A DNA stretch of 64,000 bases from Salinisphaera japonica YTM-1 (GCF_003788585.1 NZ_AYKG01000034.1:1-64000), one strand, 5' to 3'; numbered from the stretch's first letter, positions 8,485-19,402 are shown. Notes: a model not told the origin generated them from the letters alone. Numbers and translations: made by a program.

Positions 8485-9231
8485 ATGACCGATAAACCGA
8501 TCCCCGCCTATCGTCGCGTTCTTTTGAAATTGAGCGGTGAAGCACTGATGGGCCGCGGCGAATACGGCATATCGGCCGATGTCGTCGAACGGCTGGCCGG
8601 CGAGATTCGTGAGCTGGTCGAGGCGCGCGTGCAAGTTGCGCTGGTGGTCGGGGGCGGCAATATTTTTCGCGGTATCGGCCTGGCCGGGCGCGGCATGGAT
8701 CGCGTGACCGGTGACCAGATGGGCATGCTGGCCACCGTGATCAACGCGCTGGCTCTTCAGGATGCGGTCGAACACGCGGGGTTGAACGCCCGTGTGATGT
8801 CGGCGGTGCGGATCAACCAGGTTTGTGAAGACTATATCCGGCGCCGGGCGATACGACACCTGGAGAAAGGCCGGGTCGTGATATTCGCTGCCGGCACCGG
8901 CAACCCGTTTTTCACCACGGATTCGGCGGCCAGCCTGCGCGCGATCGAGATCAACGCCGATCTGATGCTCAAGGCCACCAAGGTGGACGGCATCTACAGC
9001 GCGGATCCGTTTACCGATACGAGCGCAACGCGTTACACCCATTTGACCTATGACGAAGTCATCGACCAGCGCCTGGGCGTGATGGACACCACGGCGATTG
9101 TGCTGTGCCGTGACAACGGCATGCCGCTGCGCGTGTTCGATATCAACAAGCCCGGTGATCTCATGGATATCGCGATGGGCGGCGATGTCGGCACGCTGGT
9201 CGACAACAACCAAACGAGAGCCAACCGATGA
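8485..9231 (+). CDS. pyrH: Uridylate kinase PyrH
   Basis: Hexameric bacterial UMP kinase of the amino-acid kinase fold, making UDP for pyrimidine nucleotides. The 248-residue protein contains KLSGEALMG (phosphate binding), [10 protein letters not shown] and the [15 protein letters not shown] helix typical of PyrH, plus the late [17 protein letters not shown] segment that contacts UMP. Its last four bases (ATGA) are also the start of frr, indicating translational coupling. A possible -10 (CATAAT, 8446-8451) lies 34 bp upstream, in the 211-bp gap after the tsf terminator. Confidence 0.97.
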   Translation: MTDKPIPAYRRVLLKLSGEALMGRGEYGISADVVERLAGEIRELVEARVQVALVVGGGNIFRGIGLAGRGMDRVTGDQMGMLATVINALALQDAVEHAGLNARVMSAVRINQVCEDYIRRRAIRHLEKGRVVIFAAGTGNPFFTTDSAASLRAIEINADLMLKATKVDGIYSADPFTDTSATRYTHLTYDEVIDQRLGVMDTTAIVLCRDNGMPLRVFDINKPGDLMDIAMGGDVGTLVDNNQTRANR

Positions 9232-9785
9232 TCGATGAAATCTGCCAGGACGCCAAGCAGCGCATGGACAAGAGCATCAACGTGATGCATGAGGACTTTG
9301 CCAAGATCCGAACGGGGCGGGCATCCACCTCGCTGCTGGATCACGTCACGGTCGAATATTACGGCATGGAAGTACCGCTGAATCAGGCAGCCAACGTGGC
9401 CACCGAGGATGCGCGCACGATTTCGATCATGCCCTACGAAAAGACGATGGTGCAGAAGATCGAAAAAGCCATCATGAGCGCTGATCTGGGCTTGAACCCC
9501 TCCACGGCCGGCGCAGTAATCCGGATCGTGTTCCCACCGATGACCGAGGAACGCCGCAAGGACATGGTCAAGATTCTGCGCGCCGAGGCCGAGGATGCCC
9601 GCGTTGCCGTACGCAACGTACGCCGTGATGCCAACGCGGACTTCAAGGAATTGCTCAAGGAAAAGGAGATCACCGAAGACGAGCAGCACGGCGGTGAGGC
9701 GCGTATTCAAAAGCTCACCGACGAGCATGTGGCTCGAATCGATCAAGCGCTGACTGACAAGGAACAGGAGATCATGACGGTCTAA
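9228..9785 (+). CDS. frr: Ribosome recycling factor
   Basis: Dissociates post-termination ribosomes together with EF-G. The 185-residue length equals that of E. coli RRF. The signature KIRTGRAST near residue 25 and the C-terminal [12 protein letters not shown] helix are clear. It overlaps pyrH by four bases (ATGA) and shares its final A with the uppS start codon (TAATG). In E. coli and Pseudomonas dxr or uppS follows; here there is no room for dxr, which is absent from this position. Confidence 0.98.
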   Translation: MIDEICQDAKQRMDKSINVMHEDFAKIRTGRASTSLLDHVTVEYYGMEVPLNQAANVATEDARTISIMPYEKTMVQKIEKAIMSADLGLNPSTAGAVIRIVFPPMTEERRKDMVKILRAEAEDARVAVRNVRRDANADFKELLKEKEITEDEQHGGEARIQKLTDEHVARIDQALTDKEQEIMTV

Positions 9786-10531
9786 TGACTAGCGGGGAGG
9801 GGCAAGGGCAAGCCGTGGCGCCGCGACATGTGGCGATCATCATGGACGGCAACGGGCGCTGGGCGCGCGCACGGGGATTGCCGCGTGCCGCCGGCCACCG
9901 TCGCGGTGCGCGTATCGCACACGATATCGTGGCCGTGGCCTCCAGGGCGGGCGTCGAGGCCCTGACGCTGTTCGCGTTTTCGAGCGAAAACTGGCGCCGG
10001 CCGGCACACGAGGTGCGTCTGCTGCTCGATCTGCTGCGACGCACGATCAAGAAAGAGCTGGCCGCCCTGCATGCCAACGGCGTGCGCCTGTCTTTCGTGG
10101 GCAGCCGGGACCGTTTTCCCGATGGTTTGATCCGGGAGATGGATCACGGCGAACAGCACACGGCCGGTAATCACGGGTTGCAGCTGAATATTGCGGTCGA
10201 CTACGGCGGGCGCTGGGATGTCGTGCGCCGCGCGCGTGAACTGGCACGCCGCGTGGGCCAGGGCGAGCTGGCCGTCGACGATATTGATGAGCATTGTTTT
10301 GATACGGGCATGAGCCTTGCTCACTGTCCGGCTCCGGATCTGTTGATTCGTACTGGCGGTGAGTCGCGCCTATCGAATTTTCTGCTCTGGGAAACCGCTT
10401 ATAGCGAGCTGTATTTCACTGATGTGCTGTGGCCGGATTTTTCCGACGAGACACTGCATGCGGCGATTGATTGGTTCGCGCGCCGTGAGCGGCGTTTCGG
10501 TGATGTCGCGGCCGGCGTGCCGCGGCGCTAG
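9785..10531 (+). CDS. uppS: Undecaprenyl diphosphate synthase
   Basis: cis-Prenyltransferase that condenses eight isopentenyl diphosphates onto farnesyl diphosphate to make the C55 carrier used for peptidoglycan and O-antigen. The 248-residue protein starts with HVAIIMDGNGRWA, where D21 is the catalytic Mg2+ ligand, and has the SSENWRRP loop, the RTGGESRLSNFLLW motif and the TDVLWPDF motif of family members. It is coupled to frr by a one-base stop/start overlap. It needs isoprenoid precursors, yet the MEP gene that usually sits here is missing. Confidence 0.97.
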   Translation: MTSGEGQGQAVAPRHVAIIMDGNGRWARARGLPRAAGHRRGARIAHDIVAVASRAGVEALTLFAFSSENWRRPAHEVRLLLDLLRRTIKKELAALHANGVRLSFVGSRDRFPDGLIREMDHGEQHTAGNHGLQLNIAVDYGGRWDVVRRARELARRVGQGELAVDDIDEHCFDTGMSLAHCPAPDLLIRTGGESRLSNFLLWETAYSELYFTDVLWPDFSDETLHAAIDWFARRERRFGDVAAGVPRR

Positions 10532-10670
10532 CCTGTAAACACGAACCGGCGCGCGGGGCCGGCCAAGAGGCGCTGCTGGCTCATCTGATGACTATTGGTG
10601 GGCCAGGGCTGATAGCGCATGCCCGCCGTTTTTAACGTCGCCTTCGTATTCGGCACCGACAGGCCCAACT

Positions 10671-11492
10671 ATGCTCAAGACACGGATTCTCACGGCACTC
10701 GTTGCCTTGCCGCTGGCCATTGCCGCCATCGTATGGCTGCCTACCGGTGGCCTGGTAACGGCCGTGGCCGCGCTCATGCTGGTCGGGGCCTGGGAATGGG
10801 CCTCGATGATGGGCGGCGATCGGGGTCAGCGCGCGTTGTTCGTGGCTCTGGTGGCGCTCGTCATCAGTGTGTTCTGGGCATTGGCCGGGCCGGCATTTGT
10901 CAACGGCGGTGGTGCCCTGATCATCGGTGCGGCCTGTGTGTTCTGGGTTGGTGTGGTCGCATTGCTGGCACGATTCCCGAAGGCGTGGACGGCCACGCTC
11001 GGCCAGCCCGGCTGGGCCATGATCGCCGGCTGTGTCGTGCTGGCCGCCCCGGTGGCGGCACTTGGCTATATTCATCATCAGGATCAGGGCGCATGGCTCA
11101 TACTGGTGCTGTGTTTCATGATCTGGGGCGCGGATACCGGCGCGTATATCGCTGGCAAGACATGGGGACAGCGCAAGCTGATCCCGGCCGTCAGTCCCGG
11201 CAAGACGCTTGAAGGGGCTTATGGCGGGATCGCCGCGGCGATGGCGTTCGGCGCGTTGGGCGCGTTCGTTCTTGATCTGTCGGCTCTGCGTATACTGGGC
11301 TTCACGGTCATGGGGACCGCGATTGCGCTGGTGTCGATCGTGGGCGATCTGACCATCAGCATGTTCAAACGCTCGGCCGGTCTGAAAGACAGCGGAGCGT
11401 TTTTTCCCGGGCACGGCGGTGTGCTGGATCGGCTGGACAGTCTGATCGCGGCAGCGCCCTGGTTCGTTGTCGGTCTATGGCTGCTCGCCTGA
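10671..11492 (+). CDS. cdsA: Phosphatidate cytidylyltransferase CdsA
   Basis: Inner-membrane enzyme that makes CDP-diacylglycerol from phosphatidate and CTP, the branch point for all membrane phospholipids. The 273-residue protein has roughly eight hydrophobic segments and the CDS signature near the C-terminus: SMFKRSAGLKDSG followed by FFPGHGGVLDRLDS. Upstream, SPGKTLEGAYGG is also conserved. The 139-bp gap from uppS contains GC-rich hairpins but no gene that I can recognise. Confidence 0.95.
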   Translation: MLKTRILTALVALPLAIAAIVWLPTGGLVTAVAALMLVGAWEWASMMGGDRGQRALFVALVALVISVFWALAGPAFVNGGGALIIGAACVFWVGVVALLARFPKAWTATLGQPGWAMIAGCVVLAAPVAALGYIHHQDQGAWLILVLCFMIWGADTGAYIAGKTWGQRKLIPAVSPGKTLEGAYGGIAAAMAFGALGAFVLDLSALRILGFTVMGTAIALVSIVGDLTISMFKRSAGLKDSGAFFPGHGGVLDRLDSLIAAAPWFVVGLWLLA

Positions 11493-11554
11493 TCGCCTGT
11501 ACCTGCCGTGCGCGTTAAACCCGCGACGTTCCTTCGGCCCTCGAGCACGACGAC

Positions 11555-12919
11555 ATGAGCCAGCTTCTCGTCTCTGTATTGTCTTTTCTCGTGGCCATCG
11601 GTGTGCTGGTGGCGGTGCACGAGTACGGGCATTACTGGGTGGCGCGCCGGCTGGGCGTACGCGTGCTGCGTTATTCCATCGGCTTCGGCCACCGGGTGTT
11701 CGGCTGGACGAGTCGCAAGACCGGTATCGAGTACTGGCTGTCGGCGCTGCCACTGGGCGGCTATGTCAAGATGCTCGACGAGCGGGAAGCCCCCGTGGCC
11801 GAGGCCGACAAGCCCTTTGCCTTCAACCGCGTGCATCCGTGGCGACGGATCGCCATCGTGGCAGCCGGGCCTGGTGTGAACGTGTTGTTCGCGATTCTGG
11901 CTTATTGGCTGGTGTTCATGATCGGCGTGCCGGGCATGAAGCCGATCATCGATACGCCTGCCGAGGGCTCGATCGCGGCACGGGCCGGATTGGCATCGGG
12001 CGATGAGATCACCGGCATCGGCGGCCGCACGATTGCCGACTGGCAGGACCTGCGCATGACGCTGGTCGAGCGCGGCCTGGATCAGAATACGGTCGAGGCC
12101 GACGTGCGCACGCCGGGCGGGGCCGAGCGACGTGTCTCGCTTGATCTGCAGGGTGTGCCGGCCGAACCGGATCAGCTGTTCAAGGCGCTGGGCCTTGATC
12201 TCTACCAGCCGCCGGCCACACCGATTCTCGATCGTGTCGTGTCGGGCTCGCCGGCTGCGCGTGCCGGCCTGGAAAGCGGCGATCGGGTGCGCGAAATCGA
12301 CGGTCAGGCGATCGATTCGCCCGGCGGGCTGGTCGATATCGTCAAGGCGCATCCGGGCGAGACGATCACGATGACGATCGAACGCGATGGCCAGCCCCGG
12401 CGTGTCGAGGTGGCACTGGCCGCGGTGGCCGGTGAGAAAGACGATACGCGCCAGGGCCAGCTGGGCGCGGCGATCACCGTCGACCCGTCGGTCTTTGAAG
12501 GCATGCGCACCACCCGGCAGCTCGGCCCGATTGCCGCGATTCCAGCGGCCACGGCGCGCACCTGGGAGCTGACCGCGCTCTCGGTTCGTTTGATCGGGCG
12601 CATGATCGTGGGTGATATATCGTGGCGCAACGTCGGCGGTCCGATCCAGATCGCGACCGTGGCCGGCCAGAGCGCGTCGGTCGGCGTTGTGGCGTTCATA
12701 AGTTTCTTGGCATTCATCAGCATCAACCTGGCGCTGATCAACCTCTTGCCCATTCCGGTATTGGATGGCGGGCATCTTCTGTATTATGCGATCGAATGGA
12801 TTCGGGGCCAGCCTTTATCAGAGGCGGTACAAGCTGTCGGTCAGCAGGTCGGAATGGCGGCACTGCTACTGCTTATGACCGTGGCTTTCTATAACGATAT
12901 CCTGCGCTTGCTCGGGTAG
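11555..12919 (+). CDS. rseP: Site-2 intramembrane zinc protease RseP
   Basis: Membrane metalloprotease that cleaves anti-sigma factor RseA after DegS in the envelope-stress cascade and also clears signal-peptide remnants. The 454-residue protein has the HExxH site HEYGH at residues 22-26 in the first transmembrane helix. Two periplasmic PDZ domains follow (about 110-280; each begins with a GSIAARAGL- or GSPAARAGL-type repeat). The C-terminal helix has the second metal motif PVLDGGHLL. It precedes bamA by 13 bp, linking envelope-stress sensing with outer-membrane assembly. Confidence 0.96.
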   Translation: MSQLLVSVLSFLVAIGVLVAVHEYGHYWVARRLGVRVLRYSIGFGHRVFGWTSRKTGIEYWLSALPLGGYVKMLDEREAPVAEADKPFAFNRVHPWRRIAIVAAGPGVNVLFAILAYWLVFMIGVPGMKPIIDTPAEGSIAARAGLASGDEITGIGGRTIADWQDLRMTLVERGLDQNTVEADVRTPGGAERRVSLDLQGVPAEPDQLFKALGLDLYQPPATPILDRVVSGSPAARAGLESGDRVREIDGQAIDSPGGLVDIVKAHPGETITMTIERDGQPRRVEVALAAVAGEKDDTRQGQLGAAITVDPSVFEGMRTTRQLGPIAAIPAATARTWELTALSVRLIGRMIVGDISWRNVGGPIQIATVAGQSASVGVVAFISFLAFISINLALINLLPIPVLDGGHLLYYAIEWIRGQPLSEAVQAVGQQVGMAALLLLMTVAFYNDILRLLG

Positions 12920-12932
12920 CGGAGCTTTATAT

Positions 12933-15278
12933 ATGGCTGGAAAGGTAGCGCGCGCCGCCGGCGTGTTCATGGTTGCGTACGCGGCGGGCAGTTTTGCCCA
13001 GTCGTACGACTTCCAGATTTCGAATATTCGCGTCGAGGGCGTACAGCGCCTGGAGCCGGGCACGGTTCTGACGTATCTGCCGGTATCGGTGGGCGATCGC
13101 ATGAGCGAGGCCCGTGCCCAGCAGGCCATTCGCGCGCTCTATGATTCGGGGTTGTTCGAAAACGTCACCCTCGATCGCAGCGGCAGTGTGCTGGTGGTCA
13201 ATGTCGCCGAGCGCCCCGAGATCGCCAGCTTCGAGCTGACCGGTAACAAGGCCATCGGCGGCGATCAGCTCAAGGAGGCCCTCAAGGATCAAGGGCTGGC
13301 GCGAGGTGAGCTTTACAAGCGCTCGTTGCTCGACTCGTTGCAGCAAGAGCTGCGGCGCCAGTATTACGCCAACGGCTATTACAGCGTGAACATCGATACC
13401 GATGTGCGCGATCTGGGCAATAACCGGGTCTCGATCTCGATCAAGGTCGACGAAGGCCCGATCGCCTCGATCAAGGACATCAACATCATCGGTAACAAGA
13501 CGTTTTCCGATGACGAACTCAAGAACGTATTCGCGCTCAAACCGGCCAGCGGTTTCTATACCCACCCACTGTCGTTCTGGAAACATCCGGACCGCTATTC
13601 TCGCGAGAAGCTGGTCGGCGATCTGGAGTCGTTGAACTCGTACTACCAGAACCGCGGCTATATCCGTTTCAACGTCACCTCTGTTCAGGTATCGCTCTCG
13701 CCGGACAAGCAGGACGTGTTTCTCACGATCAACGTTGACGAAGGCGAGCAGTACAAGATCGAGAACTTCAAGTTCGCCGGCAACATGATCGTGCCGGAAG
13801 CCTCGCTGCAGCGCCGCGTGAACGTCGAGGCCGGCGATATCTTCTCGCGCAAGAAGGTGCAGGATTCGTCGGACAACATCAGCTCGGGGCTGGCGGATTT
13901 CGGCTATGCCTTTGCCAGCGTCGATCCGCTGACCAAGATCGACGACGAAAACAAGACCGTGGATCTGACGTTCTTCGTTGATCCCGGCAAGCGCACCTAT
14001 GTGCGTCAGATCGTGTTCAACGGCAACGACAAGACCAACGACGAAACGCTTCGCCGTGAGATGCGTCAGTTCGAGGGCGCGCCGTACTCGCGCCGGGCGA
14101 TCCAGCGCTCGCGTACCCGTGTCGCGCGTCTGCCGTTCATGCAGGACGTACGAGTCGAGACCAAGAAAGTGCCCGGCTCCGATGACCTGGTCGATATCAA
14201 CTACAACGTCGCCGAGCGCGCGGCCGGCCAGATCAACGCCGGTGTGGGCTACTCGGATTCGGAAGGTTTTCTGATCAACGGCGGGGTCAAGCACACCAAT
14301 TTCCGCGGTACGGGTAACACGGTCCAGGTCAACGCCCAGACCAACGATTTTGCCCAGAGCATCTCGGGCAGCTATACCAACCCGTACTTCACACCGGAGG
14401 GCGTATCGCGCACGCTTTCGGCGTTCTATCGCAACACCGATCAGCTGATCCGTACCGGGTCGAGCTTTGATCTGAACTCGGTCGGCGGGGCGTTGACGTT
14501 CAACTTCCCGATCACGGAATACACGACCTTCCGGGCCGGCCTTGGTATCGAGAACAACGAGATCACGACCGCTATCAACCGCGACGGCGATCAGGTGGTA
14601 TCGGATCAGGTCGCTGATTTCGTCGAGGACAACGGCCGTAGTGCCACGACGTACGAGCTGCAGACCGGGTTCAACCGCGATACGCGAAACCGGACGTTCT
14701 TTGCGACCCGCGGCTCGCAGACCGAGCTGCTGTTCAATATCAAGGGCCCCGGTTCGGATCTGGAGTATTACAAGACCAGCCTGCAGCATCAGCGCTATCT
14801 GCGCGTGGGCTCCTGGCTTCCCAAGATATCCGACAAATTCGTGCTGCAGCTCGATGGCCGTGTGGGTCAGACGGCGCACTGGGGCAGCGGGGACGTGCCG
14901 CCCTACGACAACTTCTTCGGCGGCGGCGCGCGCTCGGTGCGCGGCTTCCAGAACGGTGGTCTGGGCCCGCAGGACAGCTTCGGCAATCCCTTCGGCGGCC
15001 AGTTCCTGACCACACTGCAGAGCGATCTCGTGATCCCGACCTTCCTGGCCTCGGATAACAAGACCACGCGTTTCACGGTGTTCTATGACATCGGTAACGT
15101 CTACGACAAGGTCGATGACTACGATATCGGCAAACTGGGCAAATCGGCCGGCGTGTCGTTCAACTGGTTCACGCCCTTCTTCGGCCTGCTGCGGGTCAGC
15201 TATGCCCCGTATGTCGATAAAGCACGCGACAGCGACGAGCTGAACCGCTTCCAGTTCTCCTTCGGCGCGAACTTCTAG
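12933..15278 (+). CDS. bamA: Outer-membrane protein assembly factor BamA
   Basis: Omp85 insertase of the BAM complex. The 781-residue precursor has a signal peptide ending SFA|QS (cleavage after about residue 22), five POTRA repeats over roughly residues 25-420, and a C-terminal 16-strand barrel. Barrel hallmarks visible are the VRGF motif in loop 6 (about 668-671) and a terminal strand ending in an aromatic residue (FSFGANF). skp, which normally follows bamA, is absent; the next gene, lpxD, begins 53 bp later. Confidence 0.97.
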   Translation: MAGKVARAAGVFMVAYAAGSFAQSYDFQISNIRVEGVQRLEPGTVLTYLPVSVGDRMSEARAQQAIRALYDSGLFENVTLDRSGSVLVVNVAERPEIASFELTGNKAIGGDQLKEALKDQGLARGELYKRSLLDSLQQELRRQYYANGYYSVNIDTDVRDLGNNRVSISIKVDEGPIASIKDINIIGNKTFSDDELKNVFALKPASGFYTHPLSFWKHPDRYSREKLVGDLESLNSYYQNRGYIRFNVTSVQVSLSPDKQDVFLTINVDEGEQYKIENFKFAGNMIVPEASLQRRVNVEAGDIFSRKKVQDSSDNISSGLADFGYAFASVDPLTKIDDENKTVDLTFFVDPGKRTYVRQIVFNGNDKTNDETLRREMRQFEGAPYSRRAIQRSRTRVARLPFMQDVRVETKKVPGSDDLVDINYNVAERAAGQINAGVGYSDSEGFLINGGVKHTNFRGTGNTVQVNAQTNDFAQSISGSYTNPYFTPEGVSRTLSAFYRNTDQLIRTGSSFDLNSVGGALTFNFPITEYTTFRAGLGIENNEITTAINRDGDQVVSDQVADFVEDNGRSATTYELQTGFNRDTRNRTFFATRGSQTELLFNIKGPGSDLEYYKTSLQHQRYLRVGSWLPKISDKFVLQLDGRVGQTAHWGSGDVPPYDNFFGGGARSVRGFQNGGLGPQDSFGNPFGGQFLTTLQSDLVIPTFLASDNKTTRFTVFYDIGNVYDKVDDYDIGKLGKSAGVSFNWFTPFFGLLRVSYAPYVDKARDSDELNRFQFSFGANF

Positions 15279-15331
15279 AGCCGGTATTCAGCGGTCGGGC
15301 CAGCCGGCCGCTGGATGGCAAACGAGGCCCC

Positions 15332-16381
15332 GTGACCCAGCCGAGCGATACAACCTGCAAGACGAGCGTGTCCACGCCCTGGCGCGTGGCCGAGCTTGTC
15401 GCGGGCACGGACTTGGTCGTGCGCGGTGATGCCGATGTCTCGGTCGCCGGTGCCTGTGCGTTGTTGCCGGGTAAAGCCCGGCATATGACGTTCGCCGAAC
15501 GCGCCGCCCAGGCCGAGGACGTGGCGAAAAGCCAGGCCGATGTCGCGATCCTGCCCGGCGAACTCGCCGAGCGATTCACGGGCACGGTGATCGTTACCGA
15601 ACAGCCGCGCCTGATGTTCGCGCGTCTCGCGGCGCGTTTCGAAAATACGGGCCGGCCCCCAGGCATTGACGCAAGGGCGGTGATCGGCGATGACGCCACG
15701 ATCGATCCGAGCGCATATATCGCCGCGCAGGTGGTGATCGGCCGCTCGGCGCACATCGGTGCCGGCGTTGTCATCGAGCCCGGCGCTGTCATCGGCGATG
15801 CTGTAACGGTCGGGCCGGGCTCGCGTGTCGGGGCACGCGCGGTGCTCGGCGATCGGGTCCGTATCGGCAAGGCCGCGCTGATTGCCGCCGGGGCGGTCAT
15901 CGGTGAACGCGGCTTCGGCCTGGTGGCCGGCCCGGGCGGGCTCGAACCCGTGCCACAGCTGGCAAGCGTCGTTCTGGGCGATAACGTCGAGGTCGGGGCC
16001 AACAGCACCATCGATCGAGGCGCGTTGACCGACACCGTCATCGGCGACGGCGTGAAGATCGATAATCAGGTGCATATCGCCCATAACTGCCGTATCGGCG
16101 CCCATACCGTCATCGCCGGCTGCACCGGTATCGCCGGCTCCTGTGTCATCGGCACGGGCTGCATGATCGGCGGCGGTGTGGGTATCGGCGATCACGTGAC
16201 GATCGCCGACGGCGTGACCATCACCGCGGCCAGCCAGGTGCCTAAGAATATCGCAGCGCCCGGGGTATACTCCTCGACCTTTCGGGCCATGGCGGCCGGT
16301 ACCTGGCGACGGCGCCTGGCCTTGTTCCGGGCGCTCGACAAGATCGAAGCCCGGCTGTCGCGCGTGGAAGATAACCAATGA
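15332..16381 (+). CDS. lpxD: UDP-3-O-(3-hydroxyacyl)glucosamine N-acyltransferase LpxD
   Basis: Third step of lipid A synthesis: adds the amide-linked hydroxyacyl chain from acyl-ACP. The 349-residue protein has the LpxD N-terminal uridine-binding domain followed by a long left-handed beta-helix of hexapeptide repeats. It contains the characteristic GERGFGL segment, the repeat region [15 protein letters not shown], and the catalytic-region HIAHNCRIG. The start is a GTG at 15332. It leads the lipid A block lpxD-fabZ-lpxA-lpxB. Confidence 0.96.
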   Translation: MTQPSDTTCKTSVSTPWRVAELVAGTDLVVRGDADVSVAGACALLPGKARHMTFAERAAQAEDVAKSQADVAILPGELAERFTGTVIVTEQPRLMFARLAARFENTGRPPGIDARAVIGDDATIDPSAYIAAQVVIGRSAHIGAGVVIEPGAVIGDAVTVGPGSRVGARAVLGDRVRIGKAALIAAGAVIGERGFGLVAGPGGLEPVPQLASVVLGDNVEVGANSTIDRGALTDTVIGDGVKIDNQVHIAHNCRIGAHTVIAGCTGIAGSCVIGTGCMIGGGVGIGDHVTIADGVTITAASQVPKNIAAPGVYSSTFRAMAAGTWRRRLALFRALDKIEARLSRVEDNQ

Positions 16382-16397
16382 CTTGCTGGAGCAATCG

Positions 16398-16838
16398 ATG
16401 AGTGAACAAGACGAAATTCGCGCGATCATGCAGATGGTGCCGCACCGGTATCCGTTTCTGCTGGTCGATCGCGTGCTCGAGTGCATCCCCGGCGAGTCGA
16501 TCACCGCACTCAAGAACGTCACCATCAACGAGCCGTTCTTTCAGGGCCATTTCCCGGGCCAGCCGGTCATGCCGGGTGTGCTGATCCTCGAAGCGCTGGC
16601 TCAGGCCGGGTTGATTCTGGGCATGCGCACCATGGACGCCGACGACGGTACGATCGTGTATATCGCCGGTATCGACAAGGCACGCTTCAAGCGCCAGGTG
16701 ATCCCCGGCGATCAGTTGCACCTCAAGCTGTCGATCGGCTCGGCCAAGAAACGGCTGTGGAAGTTCAACGCCGAGGCCTGGGTGGGCGAGCAGCTGGCTT
16801 GTCGCGCCGAAATGATGGCCGTGCCCGGGGCGCCGTAA
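16398..16838 (+). CDS. fabZ: 3-Hydroxyacyl-ACP dehydratase FabZ
   Basis: Hot-dog dehydratase of fatty-acid elongation that competes with LpxA for hydroxyacyl-ACP. The 146-residue protein shows [13 protein letters not shown]-type entry ([14 protein letters not shown]), the catalytic H51 in [11 protein letters not shown] and E65 in [10 protein letters not shown] chose the ATG at 16398 because a GGAG ribosome site lies 7 nt upstream; an in-frame TTG at 16383 would add five residues lacking in the family. Its stop shares an A with the lpxA start. Confidence 0.97.
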   Translation: MSEQDEIRAIMQMVPHRYPFLLVDRVLECIPGESITALKNVTINEPFFQGHFPGQPVMPGVLILEALAQAGLILGMRTMDADDGTIVYIAGIDKARFKRQVIPGDQLHLKLSIGSAKKRLWKFNAEAWVGEQLACRAEMMAVPGAP

Positions 16839-17611
16839 TGGCGGTCGACGAACTCGCACGCGTTCATCCCGATGCCGATATCGCCGATGATGTCGAAATC
16901 GGGCCGTTCACGGTCGTGGGCCCTGATGTGACGATCGGCCCGGGCACGGTCGTTGGCCCGCATGTGGTAATCAACGGGCACACCACGATCGGCGCCAACA
17001 ACCAGATTTCGCATTTTGTTTCACTGGGTGCCGAGCCGCAGCACCGCGGTTACAAGGGCGAGCCGACCGAGCTTGTCATCGGTGATGGCAACATCTTTCG
17101 CGAGTATTGCAGCGTGCACCGCGGCACCATGCTCGATAAAGGCGTGACCCGCATCGGTGACAACAATCTGCTGATGGCCTATGTGCATATCGCCCACGAC
17201 TGTGTCCTAGGCAACAACATCACCATGGCCAACGGGGCGAGTCTGGCCGGCCACGTGACAATCGACGATCACTGTATTCTGGCGGGCTTCGCGCTGGTCT
17301 ATCAGTTTCGTCACGTCGGCCGTCTGGCGTTTCTGGCCTATTGTTCGGGCGTGGTCCAGGACGTGCCGGCCTTCGTGCGTTCGGCAGGCTCGCCCGCCGA
17401 GCCACACGGCATCAACTCCATCGGCATGCGCCGCAACGGTTATTCCAACGACGAGATCACCGCGACCAAGCATGCCTATCGCACGCTGTATCGCTCCAAG
17501 CTGCGTCTGGAAGAAGCCCGCGAGACCATCCGCGAGCAGGCCAAGACGAGCCCGGCGGTGACCGAAATGCTGGCCACGCTCGACCGGGCCGAGCGCGGCA
17601 TCATCCGCTGA
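16838..17611 (+). CDS. lpxA: UDP-N-acetylglucosamine acyltransferase LpxA
   Basis: First lipid A enzyme: transfers 3-hydroxyacyl from ACP to the 3-OH of UDP-GlcNAc. The 257-residue trimeric beta-helix protein starts at the ATG overlapping the fabZ stop (TAATG). Hexapeptide repeats run from IGPFTVVG onward, the catalytic base is H120 in AYVHIAHDC, and the C-terminal helical domain follows GLRR-like GMRRNGYS. The frame is open upstream into fabZ, but that part is an overlap artefact. Confidence 0.97.
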   Translation: MAVDELARVHPDADIADDVEIGPFTVVGPDVTIGPGTVVGPHVVINGHTTIGANNQISHFVSLGAEPQHRGYKGEPTELVIGDGNIFREYCSVHRGTMLDKGVTRIGDNNLLMAYVHIAHDCVLGNNITMANGASLAGHVTIDDHCILAGFALVYQFRHVGRLAFLAYCSGVVQDVPAFVRSAGSPAEPHGINSIGMRRNGYSNDEITATKHAYRTLYRSKLRLEEARETIREQAKTSPAVTEMLATLDRAERGIIR

Positions 17612-17624
17612 GCGTGCCATCGAC

Positions 17625-18785
17625 GTGAGCCCGGCCGATCCACTGTTCGTGCTGGTGGCCGGCGAGGCCTCCGGCGATACGCTGGGTGCCGGGCTCATCA
17701 ACGAACTGCGTGCCCGTTATCCGACGGCGCGCTTTGTCGGTGTCACAGGCCCCCAGATGCGCGCGGCCGGCTGTGAGAGCCTGGCCGATATCGAGGCGTT
17801 ATCGCTGTTCGGCATCAGTGAAGTGATCGGCCAGATCCCGCGTCTTTTGCGCCTGCGTCACCGGCTGTATCAAGAGATTCTGGCCATGCAGCCGGCGGTT
17901 GTGATCGGTATCGACGCACCGGCGTTCAACACACGCCTGGAAACCCGGCTGCGCCGGGCCGGGATCAAGACCGTGCACTATGTCTGCCCGACGGTCTGGG
18001 CCTGGCGCGAGGGCAGGGTGCGCCATATTCGAGCGGCCGTGGACCGGCTGCTGGCGATCTTTCCCTTCGAGCCGGCGTATTTTGCACGCCACGGTATCGA
18101 GGCGGTTTATGTGGGCCATCCTCTGGCCGATGAACTGCCCGTGTATCCGGACGCGCGATCAGCGCGCGCCGCGCTGAATCTGTCGCACGGCCCGCCGCTT
18201 GTCGGCCTGTTGCCGGGCAGCCGCGGGGCCGAGGTCTCGCGCCTGGCGGGCCGGCTTGTCGCCACCGCACGCTGGATCGCGGCCCGCCGGCCCGATGTCG
18301 CGTTCGTGATTCCGGCGGCCAGCCCGCGTATGCAACAGCTTGTCGAAGCCGCGGCGGCCGCCGAGGGCGCGGGGCTCGATATCACGATCATCGCCGGGCG
18401 TTCGCGCGAGGTGATGCGGGCTTGTGATGTCTTGATCCTGGCCTCGGGCACCGCCACGCTCGAGGCCTTGCTGGCCAAGACGCCGATGGTCGTCACCTAT
18501 GAGCTATCGAGCATGAACTACTGGCTGGCACGCGGTTTGAACCTGATCAAGACACAGTTCGTGAGCATGCCCAATCTGTTGGCCGGGCGTCGTCTGGTGC
18601 CGGAGCTGTTACAGACCGACAGTCGGATCCCGATGCTGGGTGCCTGGGCGCTGCGCCTGTTGGCCGACTCGCCCGAGCGCCGGGCCCAGATTGCCGGGTT
18701 CACCGTGCTTCACGACACGCTGGCGCGCGGGGCCAACGCCCGGGCCGCGGAGGCGGTGGCCGAGCTGGTGGATGCCCGCGCATGA
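17625..18785 (+). CDS. lpxB: Lipid-A-disaccharide synthase LpxB
   Basis: GT19 glycosyltransferase that joins UDP-2,3-diacylglucosamine and lipid X into the lipid A disaccharide at the inner membrane. The 386-residue protein contains the N-terminal [12 protein letters not shown] nucleotide-fold motif, the family segment [20 protein letters not shown], the [11 protein letters not shown] motif and the C-terminal [14 protein letters not shown] region. Translation starts at a GTG (17625), 13 bp after lpxA. It overlaps rnhB by four bases (ATGA). Confidence 0.96.
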   Translation: MSPADPLFVLVAGEASGDTLGAGLINELRARYPTARFVGVTGPQMRAAGCESLADIEALSLFGISEVIGQIPRLLRLRHRLYQEILAMQPAVVIGIDAPAFNTRLETRLRRAGIKTVHYVCPTVWAWREGRVRHIRAAVDRLLAIFPFEPAYFARHGIEAVYVGHPLADELPVYPDARSARAALNLSHGPPLVGLLPGSRGAEVSRLAGRLVATARWIAARRPDVAFVIPAASPRMQQLVEAAAAAEGAGLDITIIAGRSREVMRACDVLILASGTATLEALLAKTPMVVTYELSSMNYWLARGLNLIKTQFVSMPNLLAGRRLVPELLQTDSRIPMLGAWALRLLADSPERRAQIAGFTVLHDTLARGANARAAEAVAELVDARA

Positions 18786-19402
18786 AACAACGCAGGCATG
18801 CCAAGTTCGCCTGTCCCCTGGTGGCGGGGGTCGATGAAGTCGGGCGCGGGCCGCTGGCGGGCCCGGTCGTGGCCGCGGCGGTGATCCTGGCGCCGCGACC
18901 CTTGCCGCGCGGCCTGACCGACTCAAAGGCGTTGAGCGAGGCCGATCGTGACGCGCTCGATATCAAGATTCGTGATCGGGCGATTGCCTGGTGTGTTGCC
19001 GAGGCCAGTGTCGCCGAGATCGATTCGATCAATATACTGCAGGCCACGCTGCTTGCCATGCGGCGCGCAGTGGCGGGCCTGGCGCTTCGGCCAACGGCGG
19101 TGTGGGTCGACGGCAATCGCAGCCCGGGTATTACCGGCCCCTTGCGCTGTGTGGTGGGCGGCGACGGGCAGGTGCCGGCGATCAGCGCGGCCTCCGTGAT
19201 CGCCAAGGTGGCCCGCGATCGTCAGATGGCCGATCTCGACGCGCAGTTTCCGGGCTATGGCCTGGCCGCGCACAAGGGCTATGGCACGCCGTTTCATCGC
19301 GAAGCCCTGCAGCGCCTTGGGCCCACGCCGATTCATCGCACCAGTTTTGCGCCGGTGGCTCGTGCCGCGGGTGCCGGTCAGCGTACGCTGGATCTTGGGT
19401 GA
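18782..19402 (+). CDS. rnhB: Ribonuclease HII
   Basis: Cleaves RNA in RNA-DNA hybrids and initiates ribonucleotide excision at single misincorporated rNMPs. The 206-residue protein contains the motif [16 protein letters not shown] with catalytic D18 and E19, the third acidic residue in VWVDGN, and the HKGYGTPFH tail motif. It overlaps lpxB by ATGA and sits between lipid A and replication genes, the usual gammaproteobacterial order. Confidence 0.96.
   Translation: MKQRRHAKFACPLVAGVDEVGRGPLAGPVVAAAVILAPRPLPRGLTDSKALSEADRDALDIKIRDRAIAWCVAEASVAEIDSINILQATLLAMRRAVAGLALRPTAVWVDGNRSPGITGPLRCVVGGDGQVPAISAASVIAKVARDRQMADLDAQFPGYGLAAHKGYGTPFHREALQRLGPTPIHRTSFAPVARAAGAGQRTLDLG

Noticed and set aside
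10532-10670. Possible relic of the 271-bp element between uppS and cdsA (ACCGGCGCGCGGGGCCGGCCAAG resembles the left part of copy C)
   Set aside because: Only about 22 bases are alike, with no terminal repeats or second hairpin; GC-rich chance similarity is enough.
11219-12775. 518-codon minus-strand open frame opposite cdsA/rseP
   Set aside because: Shadow frame with composition typical of antisense translation; rseP and cdsA are complete.
12927-14879. 650-codon minus-strand open frame opposite bamA
   Set aside because: Antisense shadow of bamA; no domain, no ribosome site and no independent context.
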